This document shows, piece by piece, positions 26,255 through 36,185 of a DNA stretch of 64,000 nt. The stretch is from contig LT608321.1 of NCBI GenBank assembly GCA_900095835.1, positions 1,864,052 through 1,928,051 on the forward strand, in the 5' to 3' direction. The notes beneath the pieces were generated by a model. It did not search any database and was not told the DNA's origin. It worked only from the letters and a program-made list of their open reading frames with translations. Both the position numbers and the translations under genes were made by a program. The number at the start of each line of letters is the position of its first letter. Within the stretch, counting starts at the first letter, position 1. Origin of the DNA: Ihuprevotella massiliensis. Its GTDB lineage: Bacteria; Bacteroidota; Bacteroidia; Bacteroidales; Bacteroidaceae.

Positions 26255-29185
26255 ATGAAAAGTCACTTTAATACTTTAGCCTCCATAACAATCGTCGTTA
26301 TGTGGATGATTTTTGGCAGTAGCTATGCACAGCAAAAAGCACTCGTCACTTTTGAACTCAGACAGGTGGTAACAGAGGAAGTAATCGTGCAACCCAAGTT
26401 CGCGCTATTCTTTCAAGACAGCATTGCGGTGCCATTTCAAGAATTCGCTATTCACGACCCCAATAGCGGTGTGCACTCTTTGGAATTTGAATATAAACCA
26501 GGGTGGTATACACTGCGAATCAGCAAAGAGGGCTACCAAAATACAGAGAAACAATTTCTGGTGCGCACACGCCGCAATTCAGCTTTGGGCATCGGTACAA
26601 TCCAAATGAGCAAAGCCAAAGACTACAAGCTGGGCGAGGCTGTAGTGAAAGCTACGCACATTAAAATGGTGATGCGTGGTGATACCTTGGTCTACGATGC
26701 TGCGGCTTTTGAGTTGGCCAATGGTTCGATGCTCGATGCGCTGGTGGCACAGCTCCCTGGTGCAGAACTCAAAAACGGACAAATCAAAGTGAACGGCAAG
26801 CATATTGAGAGCCTAATGATCAATGGCGAGGACTTCTTTGCTGGAACACCAAAGGTAGCTCTGGAAAATCTACCTGCTTACACCGTGAAGAATATCAAGG
26901 TCTACGACCGCGCAGCCAATGATGCCTACCTTCGTCGTCGGGCAACAAATGGAAAGAAGCTACCGAACGAAGACGAACATATGGTGATGGACGTTCAGCT
27001 CAAGAAAGCCTACTCCACAGGCTGGATAGGCAATGCTGAGGCTCACTATGGCGTACCCTACGATCGCTATTTGGGCAAGGCTTTCGGTTTAGGATACTCC
27101 GATCGCCTGCGGCTGGCGGCCTTTGTCAATATCAATAATATCAAAGACACGCAGGCGGGCAATGTCTCAGGACAATGGGGAGGAGGATAGCCTCAAGACG
27201 GTTTGCTCGACCTTAAGATGGGTGGTCTCGACTATCTCTATAAGGTGAGAAAGACTAAGGTGTTTGGCAACGTTATGCTCACCCACGAAGATGTGAACAT
27301 CGAAAAACATACAAGCAGTGTGAACTACTATAACAGTGGCAACGTGTTTGGACGTACACTCTCACAGCAGACTGACAAGAAATTTCACTTGATTTCGTCG
27401 CACACGCTGCAGCACTTTGGAGAACAGATGTATCTTCAGCTTGCTCCCTCCATTGACTATCTGCGCAATGACTACACTTCTCTCTTGCGCACAGCAAGCT
27501 TCAAGGCTAATATCCATGAAAACTACCGATTGGCATCCCTCGACTCTCTCTACTCTCCTCTCGGTCTACGCGCTTCCCTGGCGCAACATCTGCTCAATAG
27601 TACTAATCAAGAGAAAGAAGGACGCTCAGGATGGTTCATTGGAAGACTGAATGGTGGTGCTACTATTTCCTTCCCCGACTTGGGGGATAATCTCGAGATA
27701 GGAATGAATGGAGAGTACAGACACAACACAGACCGACCACTCATGGCAACGCATCGTTTCTCAGACTTTCAGACGCATGCCGATGGCACGGGCGATCGTC
27801 TTAGCCAACGTCAAGATGGGGTTTCCACCTCCTACAACATCAATGGAGGAGCTGCATACTCTCTCTCTTTGATGCCTTATAATCCTCAAAACGGACACTA
27901 TGGAATCGTACAATTCCGTGCTACTTATGGTCGCCAATACAATAAGCAAGACGACAACTATTGGAAGTTACGCGAACAACTTGCCAATGGAGCGATGGCC
28001 ACACTCTTACCCCCTTCTGCCATTCGTCCTGAGGTATTGCAACAAGATTTGAATAATAGTGTACACTCCGTTTATACACGAGACACCTATTCCCCAGGAG
28101 TGGAAATGGATTATGTGTATCAACCCGACATCAACGTAGAAAGACGATATGACGTCAATCTCAAATTGGCGAGCAATGTACGTTGTGAGTCATTGCACTA
28201 TCTGAAGCACCAGTTAGATACTACTCTCATTCGATGGGCACACGAGTTCTCTCCTGCGCTCTCGCTCCAATATAGATACAAGACTGGCATTAGTGCAAAG
28301 GAAGCCAAAATAAGTTATGCTTTCTCCGAAGGCATCCCTAGCATCTACTATCTGCTGCCGACAGTGAACGATAGCGACCCAACCAACATCTACGCCAACA
28401 ATCCCAACCTGCGCCGCTCACTATCTCACAACGTCAATGGGTATTACTCCTATCAACACCACAGCACGCACAGCAATATCTCTTTCAGCACGGGATACGG
28501 ACGCACGGATCGCGCCATTGCCTACGCACGCCAATACCAGCGCAACACGGGCATCACCAAGTGGACACCGCAAAACATTGACGGCAACTGGAACGCAAAT
28601 GCCTCCCTGCAATACTCCACTCCCTTGGGCAAGAAGGAGGCTTTCCAACTGCAAGGCACGAGTGCGGCCTACTATCTCAACTCGGCAGACTTCACCACCG
28701 ACACCGATGAGATGACGCGCTCTGTGGTGCGCAACCTCACCCTCTCGCAGCATTTAGGCTTGACCTACCAGTTTGGCAAAAACCGTGTTGGACTGGAAGG
28801 CCGCGTCTCTTGGTTACGCAGTCGCTCCGATATGCGTAACTTCCCATCCACCGACGCTGTAGACTACAATGCCAAAGCCAGTGGTCTTTTCCACCTGCCT
28901 CAAGATTGGGAAATCGGTAGTGACATGAACTTCTATGCCCGTCGTGGCTACAATGATGCTACGCTCAACACGACCCACTGGGTGTGGAACGCCTCGCTCT
29001 CCAAACTATTGATGCGCGGCAACTTGGTAGTCAAGCTCACCGCCATTGATATGCTCTCGCAAATCAGCAACCTGCAATACAGCATCAATGGTCAAGGTCG
29101 CACCGAAACGTGGGTTAACGCCCTGCCTCACTACGTGATGCTCGGTGTGCAGTATCGCTTTCACATTATGCCCAAAAAGAAATAA
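26255..29185 (+). pseudogene. TonB-receptor-like outer-membrane barrel interrupted by an in-frame TAG
   Basis: Two open stretches, 26255-27190 (311 aa) and 27203-29185 (660 aa), lie in the same frame and are separated only by a TAG at 27188-27190. Together they form one protein of about 976 residues: signal peptide, an N-terminal beta domain, a plug-like region (SMLDALVAQLPGAELKNGQI, ESLMINGEDFFAG), and a barrel ending in VMLGVQYRFHIMPKKK. The family continues without a break across the site (QWGGG, stop, PQDGLLDLKMGGLDYL). The next gene is a C39 transporter fragment 2 nt downstream, a pairing seen in Bacteroidota peptide-export loci. Likely inactive unless the stop is read through. Confidence 0.82.
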
Positions 29186-29187
29186 TA

Positions 29188-29386
29188 ATGAAGTTTTATC
29201 GACAATTTGATCAGATGGACTGTGGTCCAGCATGCATACAAATGGTTGCCTCTCATTTCGGAAAGGAATACCCATTGTCATATCTGCGCTATTTTTCTCA
29301 TTTAACAAGAGAGGAAGTTAGTGTAAGTGGCATTAGGAATGCACTAAATAGAGCATTATGCCCCCTTTCAGGAATACATTTGACCA
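29188..29386 (+). pseudogene. N-terminal fragment of a C39-peptidase ABC transporter
   Basis: Starts 2 nt after the receptor stop. Residues 1-66 read as the start of a bacteriocin-type C39 leader peptidase: QMDCGPACIQMVASHFG carries the catalytic Cys, followed by YPLSYLRYFSHLTREEVSVSG. Homology stops where the 200-bp element begins (29387), and the frame then runs through the element to 29586. The rest of the peptidase, the membrane domain and the ATPase are missing. It once probably cleaved and exported double-glycine-leader peptides together with the upstream outer-membrane protein (inference). No precursor gene was recognised nearby. Confidence 0.82.
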
Positions 29387-29586
29387 TTAACCCAAATCGG
29401 TCATTAGACCGTAATAGTACTAATCGTTATAGAAAAGATAGGGTCCTGCTATCTTTCATTTGCTTGTTGGCATCTTGTTTCTCGTTTGTTCTCGACGTAG
29501 TTCGCTACGCCTTCGAGCTAACGGTAAACCATCTGCTCAACAATCCAATAAAATCTGTTCAGGATCTAATGACAGATTTGGTTTAA
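29387..29586. mobile_element. 200-bp TTAA-bounded inverted-repeat element, copy D
   Basis: Exactly 200 bp from TTAA (29387-29390) to TTAA (29583-29586), inverted relative to copy A. Ends CCCAAATCGGTCATTAGA and TCTAATGACAGATTTGG; interior hairpin CGTAG-TTCG-CTACG near 29500. It ends the C39 homology on the left and abuts the membrane gene leader on the right. Confidence 0.78.
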
Positions 29587-29597
29587 AACGAAACAAA

Positions 29598-30002
29598 ATG
29601 GATTATGTTGCTGTCTTAGGGCTGGTGTTTTTCACCTCCCTTCCTTTAGTTGCTACGTTGCACTTTTTGCGTCTTGCCTTGAAGCGTGAGACGATAGGCA
29701 CTAGTCGCGTAGTGTGTTTGGTCTTTGGGCTTTTGGCACTCGTTTTCACTTTTTGGGTGAGTTTCCAAAAGGGAGAATGGGTTTGTGCCGATGCCGTAGC
29801 CTTGTTGTTCAAACGCTCCATTCTTTTGGTGCTGCTGTTGCCGAGTGCTTATTTCATTGAGAAAGCCTATGGACAGGTGTGGACCAATAGTCAACAATAT
29901 GGTGCACTAGCGAAGGTGCTGGGCAAAGCCGTGGTCACTTTCTTCGTTGCGGAAGCCGTTGGCTTAGGTTGCTACGTCTTGTGGTTGAAGTTTATAGCCT
30001 AA
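29598..30002 (+). CDS. Small integral membrane protein (unknown function), intact copy
   Basis: Predicted membrane protein of 134 residues, with four hydrophobic segments (about 5-22, 40-55, 66-82 and 108-130). I chose ATG 29598 because its duplicate at 25938 starts at the same point; the longer open frame upstream is only 200-bp element sequence. No known family recognised. The 200-bp element lies 11 nt upstream and no promoter consensus is visible, so expression may depend on read-through. A 20-bp tandem duplication and a terminator follow. Confidence 0.75.
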   Translation: MDYVAVLGLVFFTSLPLVATLHFLRLALKRETIGTSRVVCLVFGLLALVFTFWVSFQKGEWVCADAVALLFKRSILLVLLLPSAYFIEKAYGQVWTNSQQYGALAKVLGKAVVTFFVAEAVGLGCYVLWLKFIA

Positions 30003-30010
30003 ACATTCTC

Positions 30011-30050
30011 GCTATCGATGACACCCAAGAGCTATCGATGACACCCAAGA
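30011..30050. repeat. Exact 20-bp tandem duplication
   Basis: GCTATCGATGACACCCAAGA occurs twice in a row just after the membrane gene stop. Confidence 0.9.
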
Positions 30051-30096
30051 CGATGGCTTACGCGGCTGTTGTTCCACTCATCTAGCGTCGCAAAAG

Positions 30097-30131
30097 AAAA
30101 TCCCGCCTCTCACTGTGAGTGGCGGGATTTT
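30097..30131. terminator. Bidirectional terminator between membrane gene and protease
   Basis: AAAATCCCGCC pairs with GGCGGGATTTT around an inner hairpin (TCTCACTGTGAGT). A and T runs on either side suit both convergent genes. Confidence 0.85.
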
Positions 30132-30180
30132 ACTATCCAGAAGGAGCGGTAAAAGTAGCTCCAGCGAGGGACGAATTGGC

Positions 30181-32484
30181 TTATTGTCGCACCATCTTTT
30201 GGGCTATTTTTGCTCCTGAAGTGGAAACTTGCAGCACATACACACCAGGCGTGAAGCGGTCGGTGTCGATGTTCACTTCGTCGCCTTGTGCGATGCTAGA
30301 TAATTGTTGGCGATAGAGGCTGCGACCATCGAGCGACATCACCTCAAGGGTGGCAAAGCGTTCGGGGTTGTTGAAAAGCACTTGCCACTGTGTGGCTGTG
30401 GTGTGGAAAGTGGCTGGAGCGGCACTGCCCGACACGCGCTCGATGGCGGTGAGCGGATCTTTGCCAGCCTTTTTGAGCGCAAGTTTCAAGCCTGCATAGA
30501 CGTTGATGAGCCCATAGCCATAGGTGGGTGTCCATTCCTTGCCCCCCATGTCTAAGTGCTTGTTGGACGTTTCTTTGAGAATGTCCAGCACATCGGTGTA
30601 GGAGAGTTGAGGATTGGCTTCGAGCCATAGGGCGATGCTACCTGCCACGAAAGGAGTTGCCATAGAAGTGCCTTCCATATAGCCGTAGTAGTAGGAGCGA
30701 GTGCCCAGTTTTCCCGTGTATTTGGCATCGCTCTTTTCAAAGTCGGGTGCATATTGGTTGATTGCACTCAAGAGGTAAGACCCTGGAGCCAGCACGGCAG
30801 GCTTCGTGTAGTTGGCATTGAGCCAAGGACCATTGGAGGAGAAGGTGCTGCGCGAGCCTTCTTTCTCTTTCGATTTCTTCTTGTTGAGCACGTGGGTGGT
30901 GAAACTTCCCACTGCAATGGAAGAGGGTATGGAGGCTGCGCCTTCGCCCACGATGTAGAGATTGTCGGGTTTGATGCTCTCGTGAGTAGCATTGGTGGCG
31001 AGTTTGGTGAACTCTGCTGAATTGGGGGCATCGGCATAGATCCAGCCGTGGAGTGTGGCAGCAGAAGCGTTGGTCTTTTTGGCGGTTATCTCCAGACCAA
31101 AGACCACATCGTCATAGTTCTTGCCTATGTCTGCCAAGAGTTTGTTGATCTTTACAGCAAGATAGTGGTTTTCTCGGTTGTTGTTGGCAGCGATTTCGCT
31201 AAAGATTTCCCCTTCTTCGAGATATTTTTTCCAGAAAGTGGTAGTGCGTCTGCTAATTTGAGGCACTGCATCTTGGTTGTTATTGCCGTTTTTGGTGAGC
31301 GCCAAGATAGGGGTGACAGTGAACTGCTCTTTGGTGGTCTTGTCGAATCCCCAAAAATCGATGTAGGTGAGGTCATCTTCCTCACCGTCTGGGTCTTTAG
31401 TGTAGTCCACAAAGAGGAATTTCGTCTCGCCAGGTTGGAAGGTGGAGGAAGCATGGAGCAACAAATCTCCTTCGTTGCCCATGGCAGCGGTGATGATGCC
31501 ACCTTTGTCACGCGCCATTTTGTCCATCGCTTGGTCGTAGTCGGTGCTACCATCGTGCGGACCAATGACGCTACCTAAACTCATGTTCACCACCCAAGGT
31601 TGATGCTGTTTTTCGGCATATTCCTTGATCTTTTGCACATCTTCGATAATCTCATCTTGCGCGAAGGAAGAGGGGACCATGATGATGTCGGCATTGGGAG
31701 CAACTCCATAATAAGGGTTGTTGTCGTGCTTTGAACCTACGGCGATGTTGGTGACGTGGGTGCCGTGTCCGCTGCCAGAGTCGTAGGTGTCGTGGGTCTG
31801 TTTGCTGACATCCACATCGAGAATGGGAGCTGCCTTGCTCTGGATGTCTTTCTCAATGTCTTTGGAGCGATCCCAAAGCATTTTGATGCGCGACTTGCCG
31901 TTTTCATCCAAGAAGCCCATGTGTTTGAACTCAAAACTCTGGTCGATGACGCCCACGATGACTCCTTTTCCGGTGAAGGGAGTGTAGAGATTATCTTTTT
32001 GGTGCACGCGGTCCACGCCGGTGGCAGCGCGTGCCTTTTGGAGAAAAGGGCGCAAACGCTTTGAAGCGGTGAGTTGCACCACGCGCTGATCTTCTGCCAG
32101 ACGTGTCAGCCACTGTGGAGCCACACGCGCAGTCACCGTGGTTGCGCTGATGCGTGTAGCGTGCTGTCCAGCCTGTTGGAGCATCTCAGCCACATCGGTC
32201 GAAGCATTGAGCTGCGTGGTGATGATGAGTGAGAGAGGGGCGAGGATGGATTGGCGCGTGCCATTGTAGTTGATGGTGGGTGCTGCGAGTGAGTCGGCAG
32301 CAGTGAGGGCACCGCCAGCACGTGTGGCGCGGTGGGAAAGGGCGAAGGCGTCTTGTTGGCGCTTCACCGCTCGGAGTGAGCGGTCGAGTTTCGTGTTGGA
32401 AGTCGTCTCTTGTGTAGAGGTGGTCTGTGCAGAGCTGGAGAGTGCTAATGCGCAAAACAGCACCGAGAGCATATATTTTTTCAT
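30181..32484 (-). CDS. Secreted subtilisin-like serine protease (S8), copy 1, type IX-like C-terminal tail
   Basis: Predicted extracellular protease of 767 residues. I chose ATG 32484 because it starts a signal peptide (MLSVLFCALALSSSAQ); the frame is open to 32568. After an N-terminal propeptide-like region (30-160), the S8 domain has catalytic Asp181 (VGVIDQSFEF), His240 (GSGHGTHVT) and Ser near 610 (EGTSMATPFVAGS). It contains a long beta insertion (about 350-520). The last 75 residues (ATLEVMSLDGRSLYRQQL to TPGVYVLQVSTSGAKIAQK) are a type IX secretion sorting-like domain. Paralogue of 32698-35031. A terminator at 32593-32629 separates the two genes, so this gene has its own transcript. 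Confidence 0.92.
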   Translation of the reverse strand: MKKYMLSVLFCALALSSSAQTTSTQETTSNTKLDRSLRAVKRQQDAFALSHRATRAGGALTAADSLAAPTINYNGTRQSILAPLSLIITTQLNASTDVAEMLQQAGQHATRISATTVTARVAPQWLTRLAEDQRVVQLTASKRLRPFLQKARAATGVDRVHQKDNLYTPFTGKGVIVGVIDQSFEFKHMGFLDENGKSRIKMLWDRSKDIEKDIQSKAAPILDVDVSKQTHDTYDSGSGHGTHVTNIAVGSKHDNNPYYGVAPNADIIMVPSSFAQDEIIEDVQKIKEYAEKQHQPWVVNMSLGSVIGPHDGSTDYDQAMDKMARDKGGIITAAMGNEGDLLLHASSTFQPGETKFLFVDYTKDPDGEEDDLTYIDFWGFDKTTKEQFTVTPILALTKNGNNNQDAVPQISRRTTTFWKKYLEEGEIFSEIAANNNRENHYLAVKINKLLADIGKNYDDVVFGLEITAKKTNASAATLHGWIYADAPNSAEFTKLATNATHESIKPDNLYIVGEGAASIPSSIAVGSFTTHVLNKKKSKEKEGSRSTFSSNGPWLNANYTKPAVLAPGSYLLSAINQYAPDFEKSDAKYTGKLGTRSYYYGYMEGTSMATPFVAGSIALWLEANPQLSYTDVLDILKETSNKHLDMGGKEWTPTYGYGLINVYAGLKLALKKAGKDPLTAIERVSGSAAPATFHTTATQWQVLFNNPERFATLEVMSLDGRSLYRQQLSSIAQGDEVNIDTDRFTPGVYVLQVSTSGAKIAQKMVRQ

Positions 32485-32592
32485 AGGGAAGTCAGCGTTT
32501 TGTGGAAAGATGTGTCTATGTGCATGAGCCCCGACTGAGGAGGAGACGGTTGGATAGTTCTTGCCCATAAAAACTTGAGGTGCGAATATACA

Positions 32593-32629
32593 AAAAACTG
32601 AGAATATCGCGCACGAATTCTCAGTTTTT
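32593..32629. terminator. Terminator between the two S8 protease genes
   Basis: AAAAACTGAGAAT pairs perfectly with ATTCTCAGTTTTT across an 11-nt loop; it ends the upstream (32698-35031) gene. Confidence 0.85.
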
Positions 32630-32697
32630 AGTGGTTAAAGAAGGGTAGAATGCTCCAGAATGTGAGTTACTGAAGTCCGAGTCTTTGTTTTTTGGGA

Positions 32698-35031
32698 TTA
32701 GTGATTCACCACCACCTTGTGGGTGATTTGTGCACCCGGAGTGGCGATGCGAAGGAGATAGACTCCGGGGGTGAGGGTGGTGAGATCGAAGGTTTCTTCA
32801 TGACCTTGCGACACCTGTTGGAGGTTGCGCTGGAGAGCCACGCGACCATCCGTGCCTACCAACGAAATGGTGGCTGAGCGTTCGGGGTTGTTGAAGAGCA
32901 CGTTCCACACGCTGCCGTCTCCTTGAAGGGTGACAGGCTGCGCAGAGCCCGACACACGTTCGATAGAGGTGAGCGGATCTTTTCCTGCCATCTCCAAAGC
33001 CATCTTCAGACCTTTGTAAGCATCGATGCGGCCATAGCCTTCTTGTTTGGTCCAGTTGTTGATAGAGCCCTTGCTAATTTTATAGGAAGTCTTGTCGATG
33101 ATTTCTTCAATGTCATTATGATCCAAGTTGGGATTAGCCTCCAACCACAGCGCTATCACGCCCGACACGAAGGGAGCTGACATGGAAGTGCCTTGCATAT
33201 CGGCATAGTAGTAGTCTTCGCCATTGACCTTCACCTTTTCAGACATCAACCAAAAGGTTTCATCAAAACCAGGATGAAGCTTGTTCATCGCACTGCACAC
33301 TTGTGCACCAGGGCCGAGTACGGTGGGCTTTTTCACCTTGTCATTGAGCACAGGACCCATGCTAGAGAAATAGCTACGCTTGCCGATGGCGTCAGGAAAA
33401 TTGAAGCTCTTCTTGGTAATCTTATTGGTGTGCGTGTTGCGACTAGTGTAGGCGCCTACGGTGATGGCTGCAGGAATGTTACCACCGGCATCAGCCACGG
33501 TGTAGTCGTTGTCGCCTTTGACTATGCGGCTATTGGCGACCTTGGGGAGCGTCTTTGTGATGTAAGCTCCATTCTGTGACACCCAACCGTGCACCAGTTC
33601 AGCTTGGTCTTTTGAGATATTCTTCAATCTCAGACCGAAGAGGATGGTGGCATCGTTTTCTTCCATGCGGACTTGAGGCAACTTGATCCAAAACTTGCTT
33701 TGGTATTTGTGCGTAAATTTGCTTTGCCCATCATGAAACCAAGCATGACTTTTCCAATAGCTTGCATCCTTATACACCACTTTGTTGTTGATGAAAAGGA
33801 AGGGGGTGACTTCGATGCGGTCTACCTTGTCGGTGCTTTGCGACCAAAGGTCGAAGGTGAAAGTCTTTGACTTCTTCTGATCGTCGGTGAGTTTATCGTA
33901 TTCTAAGTAGTCAAAGAGGATGAAGCAGGAATCGCCGACAGCGATGTTGCGCTTCATGTGGATATTTCGGTCGCCATCATTGCCTGCTGATGCGACAAGG
34001 ATGCCACCTTTGTTTTTACCTACCAGTGACATATTTTGGTCATAGCCTGTAGATCCATCATGTGGTCCCTCTTGTGAGCCAAAACTCATGTTGACCACCC
34101 AAGGCTTTTGGGCTTTCTTCGCTTGGGTGCGCACGAAACGCACATCTTCCAAAACTTCTGTGTCGAGGAAGGTGGAAGGAATCATGATGATGTCGGCTTC
34201 GGGGGCTACGCCATATTGTCCGTTGCCCACATCGCTACCAGCAGCGATGCCAGTGGTGTGGGTGCCGTGACCTCCAGCCCCATGGTCTTGCAAGTCAGTA
34301 CCTACAGGGACTTTTTGTGTGGCAGATTTGGAACGGTTGGAAGTGGCTTGGGTGGAATAGCCTGAGCGGTCCCAAAGCCATTTCACACGGGAGTTGCCGT
34401 CTTTGTCGAGAAAGGCAGCGTGACGGAACTCAAAACTCTGGTCGATGACGGCGATGATGACGTCTTTTCCTCTGAAGGGAGTGTAGAGTTCTTTGCCTGC
34501 ATGCACTTCGTCTACGTGCGACATGCTACGTGCTTCTTTCAAGAAGGGATATGCACGCTGAGGCATCGCCATCTCCACCACGTCCGCCAGTTGCGATAGG
34601 GTTTGAAGTTGGGCAATGGGGATTTCCACCAAAAGGAAGTTTTCGGTGATGACACGAGCAGTACCACCGAGTTGTTGGATTTGCTGTGCCACAGCTTCAG
34701 CTTTGTTCTCTGTGGTTTGGATATTGAACGCTACGGTGTTGAGCAACTGGAAGGTGCCATCGGGGGTGGTTTGCTGCAGGGAAGCACTGTCTACTTGGGT
34801 GGCTCCACGAGTGGCTATGAATTGCGTTGCCTGCTGATAGCCATTTGCCAGGAGGGTGAGTGTGGCATCGAGTTTGGGCAGTGCCTCGTAAGGAGCAATG
34901 AATGAAGAAGGACTGTTGACCACTGCACCACGGGTGGGCGTGGTAGCTGGGGCAGGAACAAAGATGCGTGCAGAGACAGCAAGCGCGGAGGCTAGAAGAA
35001 GGCTGCTGATTAAGGGTAACGAACGCTTCAT
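32698..35031 (-). CDS. Secreted subtilisin-like serine protease (S8), copy 2, type IX-like C-terminal tail
   Basis: Protease of 777 residues, homologous to copy 1 over its whole length but with a much different sequence. ATG 35031 begins the signal peptide (LPLISSLLLASALAVSA). Catalytic residues: Asp in IIAVIDQSFEFRHA (near 205), His in GGHGTHTTGIAAG (near 265), Ser in MQGTSMSAPFVSG (near 630). A beta insertion lies between His and Ser. The C-terminal 80 residues (ATISLVGTDGRVALQRNLQQ to TPGVYLLRIATPGAQ) form a type IX-like sorting tail that closely resembles that of copy 1. The pair probably arose by tandem duplication; both may act in peptide nutrition or virulence (inference). Confidence 0.92.
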   Translation of the reverse strand: MKRSLPLISSLLLASALAVSARIFVPAPATTPTRGAVVNSPSSFIAPYEALPKLDATLTLLANGYQQATQFIATRGATQVDSASLQQTTPDGTFQLLNTVAFNIQTTENKAEAVAQQIQQLGGTARVITENFLLVEIPIAQLQTLSQLADVVEMAMPQRAYPFLKEARSMSHVDEVHAGKELYTPFRGKDVIIAVIDQSFEFRHAAFLDKDGNSRVKWLWDRSGYSTQATSNRSKSATQKVPVGTDLQDHGAGGHGTHTTGIAAGSDVGNGQYGVAPEADIIMIPSTFLDTEVLEDVRFVRTQAKKAQKPWVVNMSFGSQEGPHDGSTGYDQNMSLVGKNKGGILVASAGNDGDRNIHMKRNIAVGDSCFILFDYLEYDKLTDDQKKSKTFTFDLWSQSTDKVDRIEVTPFLFINNKVVYKDASYWKSHAWFHDGQSKFTHKYQSKFWIKLPQVRMEENDATILFGLRLKNISKDQAELVHGWVSQNGAYITKTLPKVANSRIVKGDNDYTVADAGGNIPAAITVGAYTSRNTHTNKITKKSFNFPDAIGKRSYFSSMGPVLNDKVKKPTVLGPGAQVCSAMNKLHPGFDETFWLMSEKVKVNGEDYYYADMQGTSMSAPFVSGVIALWLEANPNLDHNDIEEIIDKTSYKISKGSINNWTKQEGYGRIDAYKGLKMALEMAGKDPLTSIERVSGSAQPVTLQGDGSVWNVLFNNPERSATISLVGTDGRVALQRNLQQVSQGHEETFDLTTLTPGVYLLRIATPGAQITHKVVVNH

Positions 35032-35223
35032 GCAAGATGGTATTGGAAAAAAAAGGCGCAAAAGAGGGCTACTTAAGTGAGCATCTGCCCCTTTTGCACC
35101 TTAGACGATGTGTGGTGAGAACAAGAAGGAGGCGCGATAGGCGAAGACCTTCTTGTTTCAAGAATTTTGTAGTCTAGTTTTATAATTGGAGTTTACCTTG
35201 TTGGGTGCTGTAAGAGGTGGTGA

Positions 35224-36024
35224 TTACTTGCCACGGCCTGATTGTACGTAGGTAATCACGGTTGACGCACCACCCGAAGAGAGTTGGAAAGTAGCCGTGC
35301 GAGCTTTCTCGCTGGTGTTTTCTCCGAAGGTGAGTTTTACGACATGATGTCCCTTGGCAGGTTGTTTTGCCTCTTCGGGAACGGTGAGCCAGTCGGCATC
35401 TGAAGTGAGGGAGTGGGTGGAGAGTTGGTTGTCGTAGAGATCGAACACCAAGTAGGTGGTTCCTCCCTTTTGTGGAAGCACTTCGCTGAAGTTGGGCATC
35501 ACACTAGTGGAATTGTCTTGCTTAGCCACGACGGGGTAGGAAATGTTGAGCCAGCCCACTTGATAAATGTGGTGAGAAAGCCCATTAAGTGGACCACCAG
35601 TGGGGAGGATGCGGAGATAGCCGTGTTGAAGAAGTTGAGTGGCAGGTGCAGTGGCTGTAATCACTACGGGCGTTGTCATAAAATATCCTGACTTAACCTC
35701 TACTTCTTGTGGTGTGATGGTGAAGAAAGAGGGCTTGGTAGCTCCACTCACAGCATCAGGAGTGTCAGGGAGATAGCTTTGCGTGGTGGCATTGCTATTT
35801 TCGGGGGTTGTTTTCACCATTTCCACACGCGCCTTCCACGACTCTGTGCTGACTACCCACACGGTGTCTGTGGTTTTGTCTGCAAAGAAAGTAGTTGCTG
35901 TTCTATTGTCACGAGTGCGAAGTTCCATCTGATGATTTTCAACCTCGGATTTAGAATTACACCCAGTGAGAAGAGTGATGCCACCAAAGATGAGGGACGC
36001 TACATAAAAGAAGTGTTGTTTCAT
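35224..36024 (-). CDS. Lipoprotein with BACON-like beta domains (unknown function)
   Basis: Lipoprotein of 266 residues; ATG 36024 starts the signal and lipobox (LIFGGITLLTGC). Two Ig-like segments are visible: residues about 35-150 (TVWVVSTESWKARVEM) and about 175-264 (TSDADWLTVPEEAKQPAKGH, TATFQLSSGGAS). The second has the DW-L pattern of BACON domains, which often bind glycans or mucin. No enzyme motif. It lies between lptD and the S8 protease genes, with a hairpin on the lptD side, so it is probably transcribed alone. Function unknown. Confidence 0.75.
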   Translation of the reverse strand: MKQHFFYVASLIFGGITLLTGCNSKSEVENHQMELRTRDNRTATTFFADKTTDTVWVVSTESWKARVEMVKTTPENSNATTQSYLPDTPDAVSGATKPSFFTITPQEVEVKSGYFMTTPVVITATAPATQLLQHGYLRILPTGGPLNGLSHHIYQVGWLNISYPVVAKQDNSTSVMPNFSEVLPQKGGTTYLVFDLYDNQLSTHSLTSDADWLTVPEEAKQPAKGHHVVKLTFGENTSEKARTATFQLSSGGASTVITYVQSGRGK

Positions 36025-36045
36025 GATGTGGGGGGATGTTGGGGC

Positions 36046-36077
36046 AACCTGTGAGAGGGAGTTTCCTCCCACAGGTT
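36046..36077. terminator. Hairpin downstream of lptD
   Basis: AACCTGTG-A-GAGGGAG pairs with CTCCC-ACAGGTT. No long T run follows on the minus strand, so its role as terminator is tentative. Confidence 0.5.
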
Positions 36078-36185
36078 GGGAGTTTATGGATTAGTAGGAT
36101 AATGTTTGATGATCAAAGGTTGCATGACGCGCTATGGACATGTGCTTTTCAGACTTTCGTCAGCGTGCTCTGCAAAGGACGGTGG

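Noticed and set aside
27188-27190. TAG recoding (pyrrolysine or suppressor use)
   Set aside because: No pyl genes are seen and the neighbouring transporter is also broken; simple nonsense mutation is the better reading.
29460-29597. Longer start for the small membrane protein inside the 200-bp element
   Set aside because: The duplicated copy at 25938 begins at the later ATG, and the extra sequence is purely element-derived.
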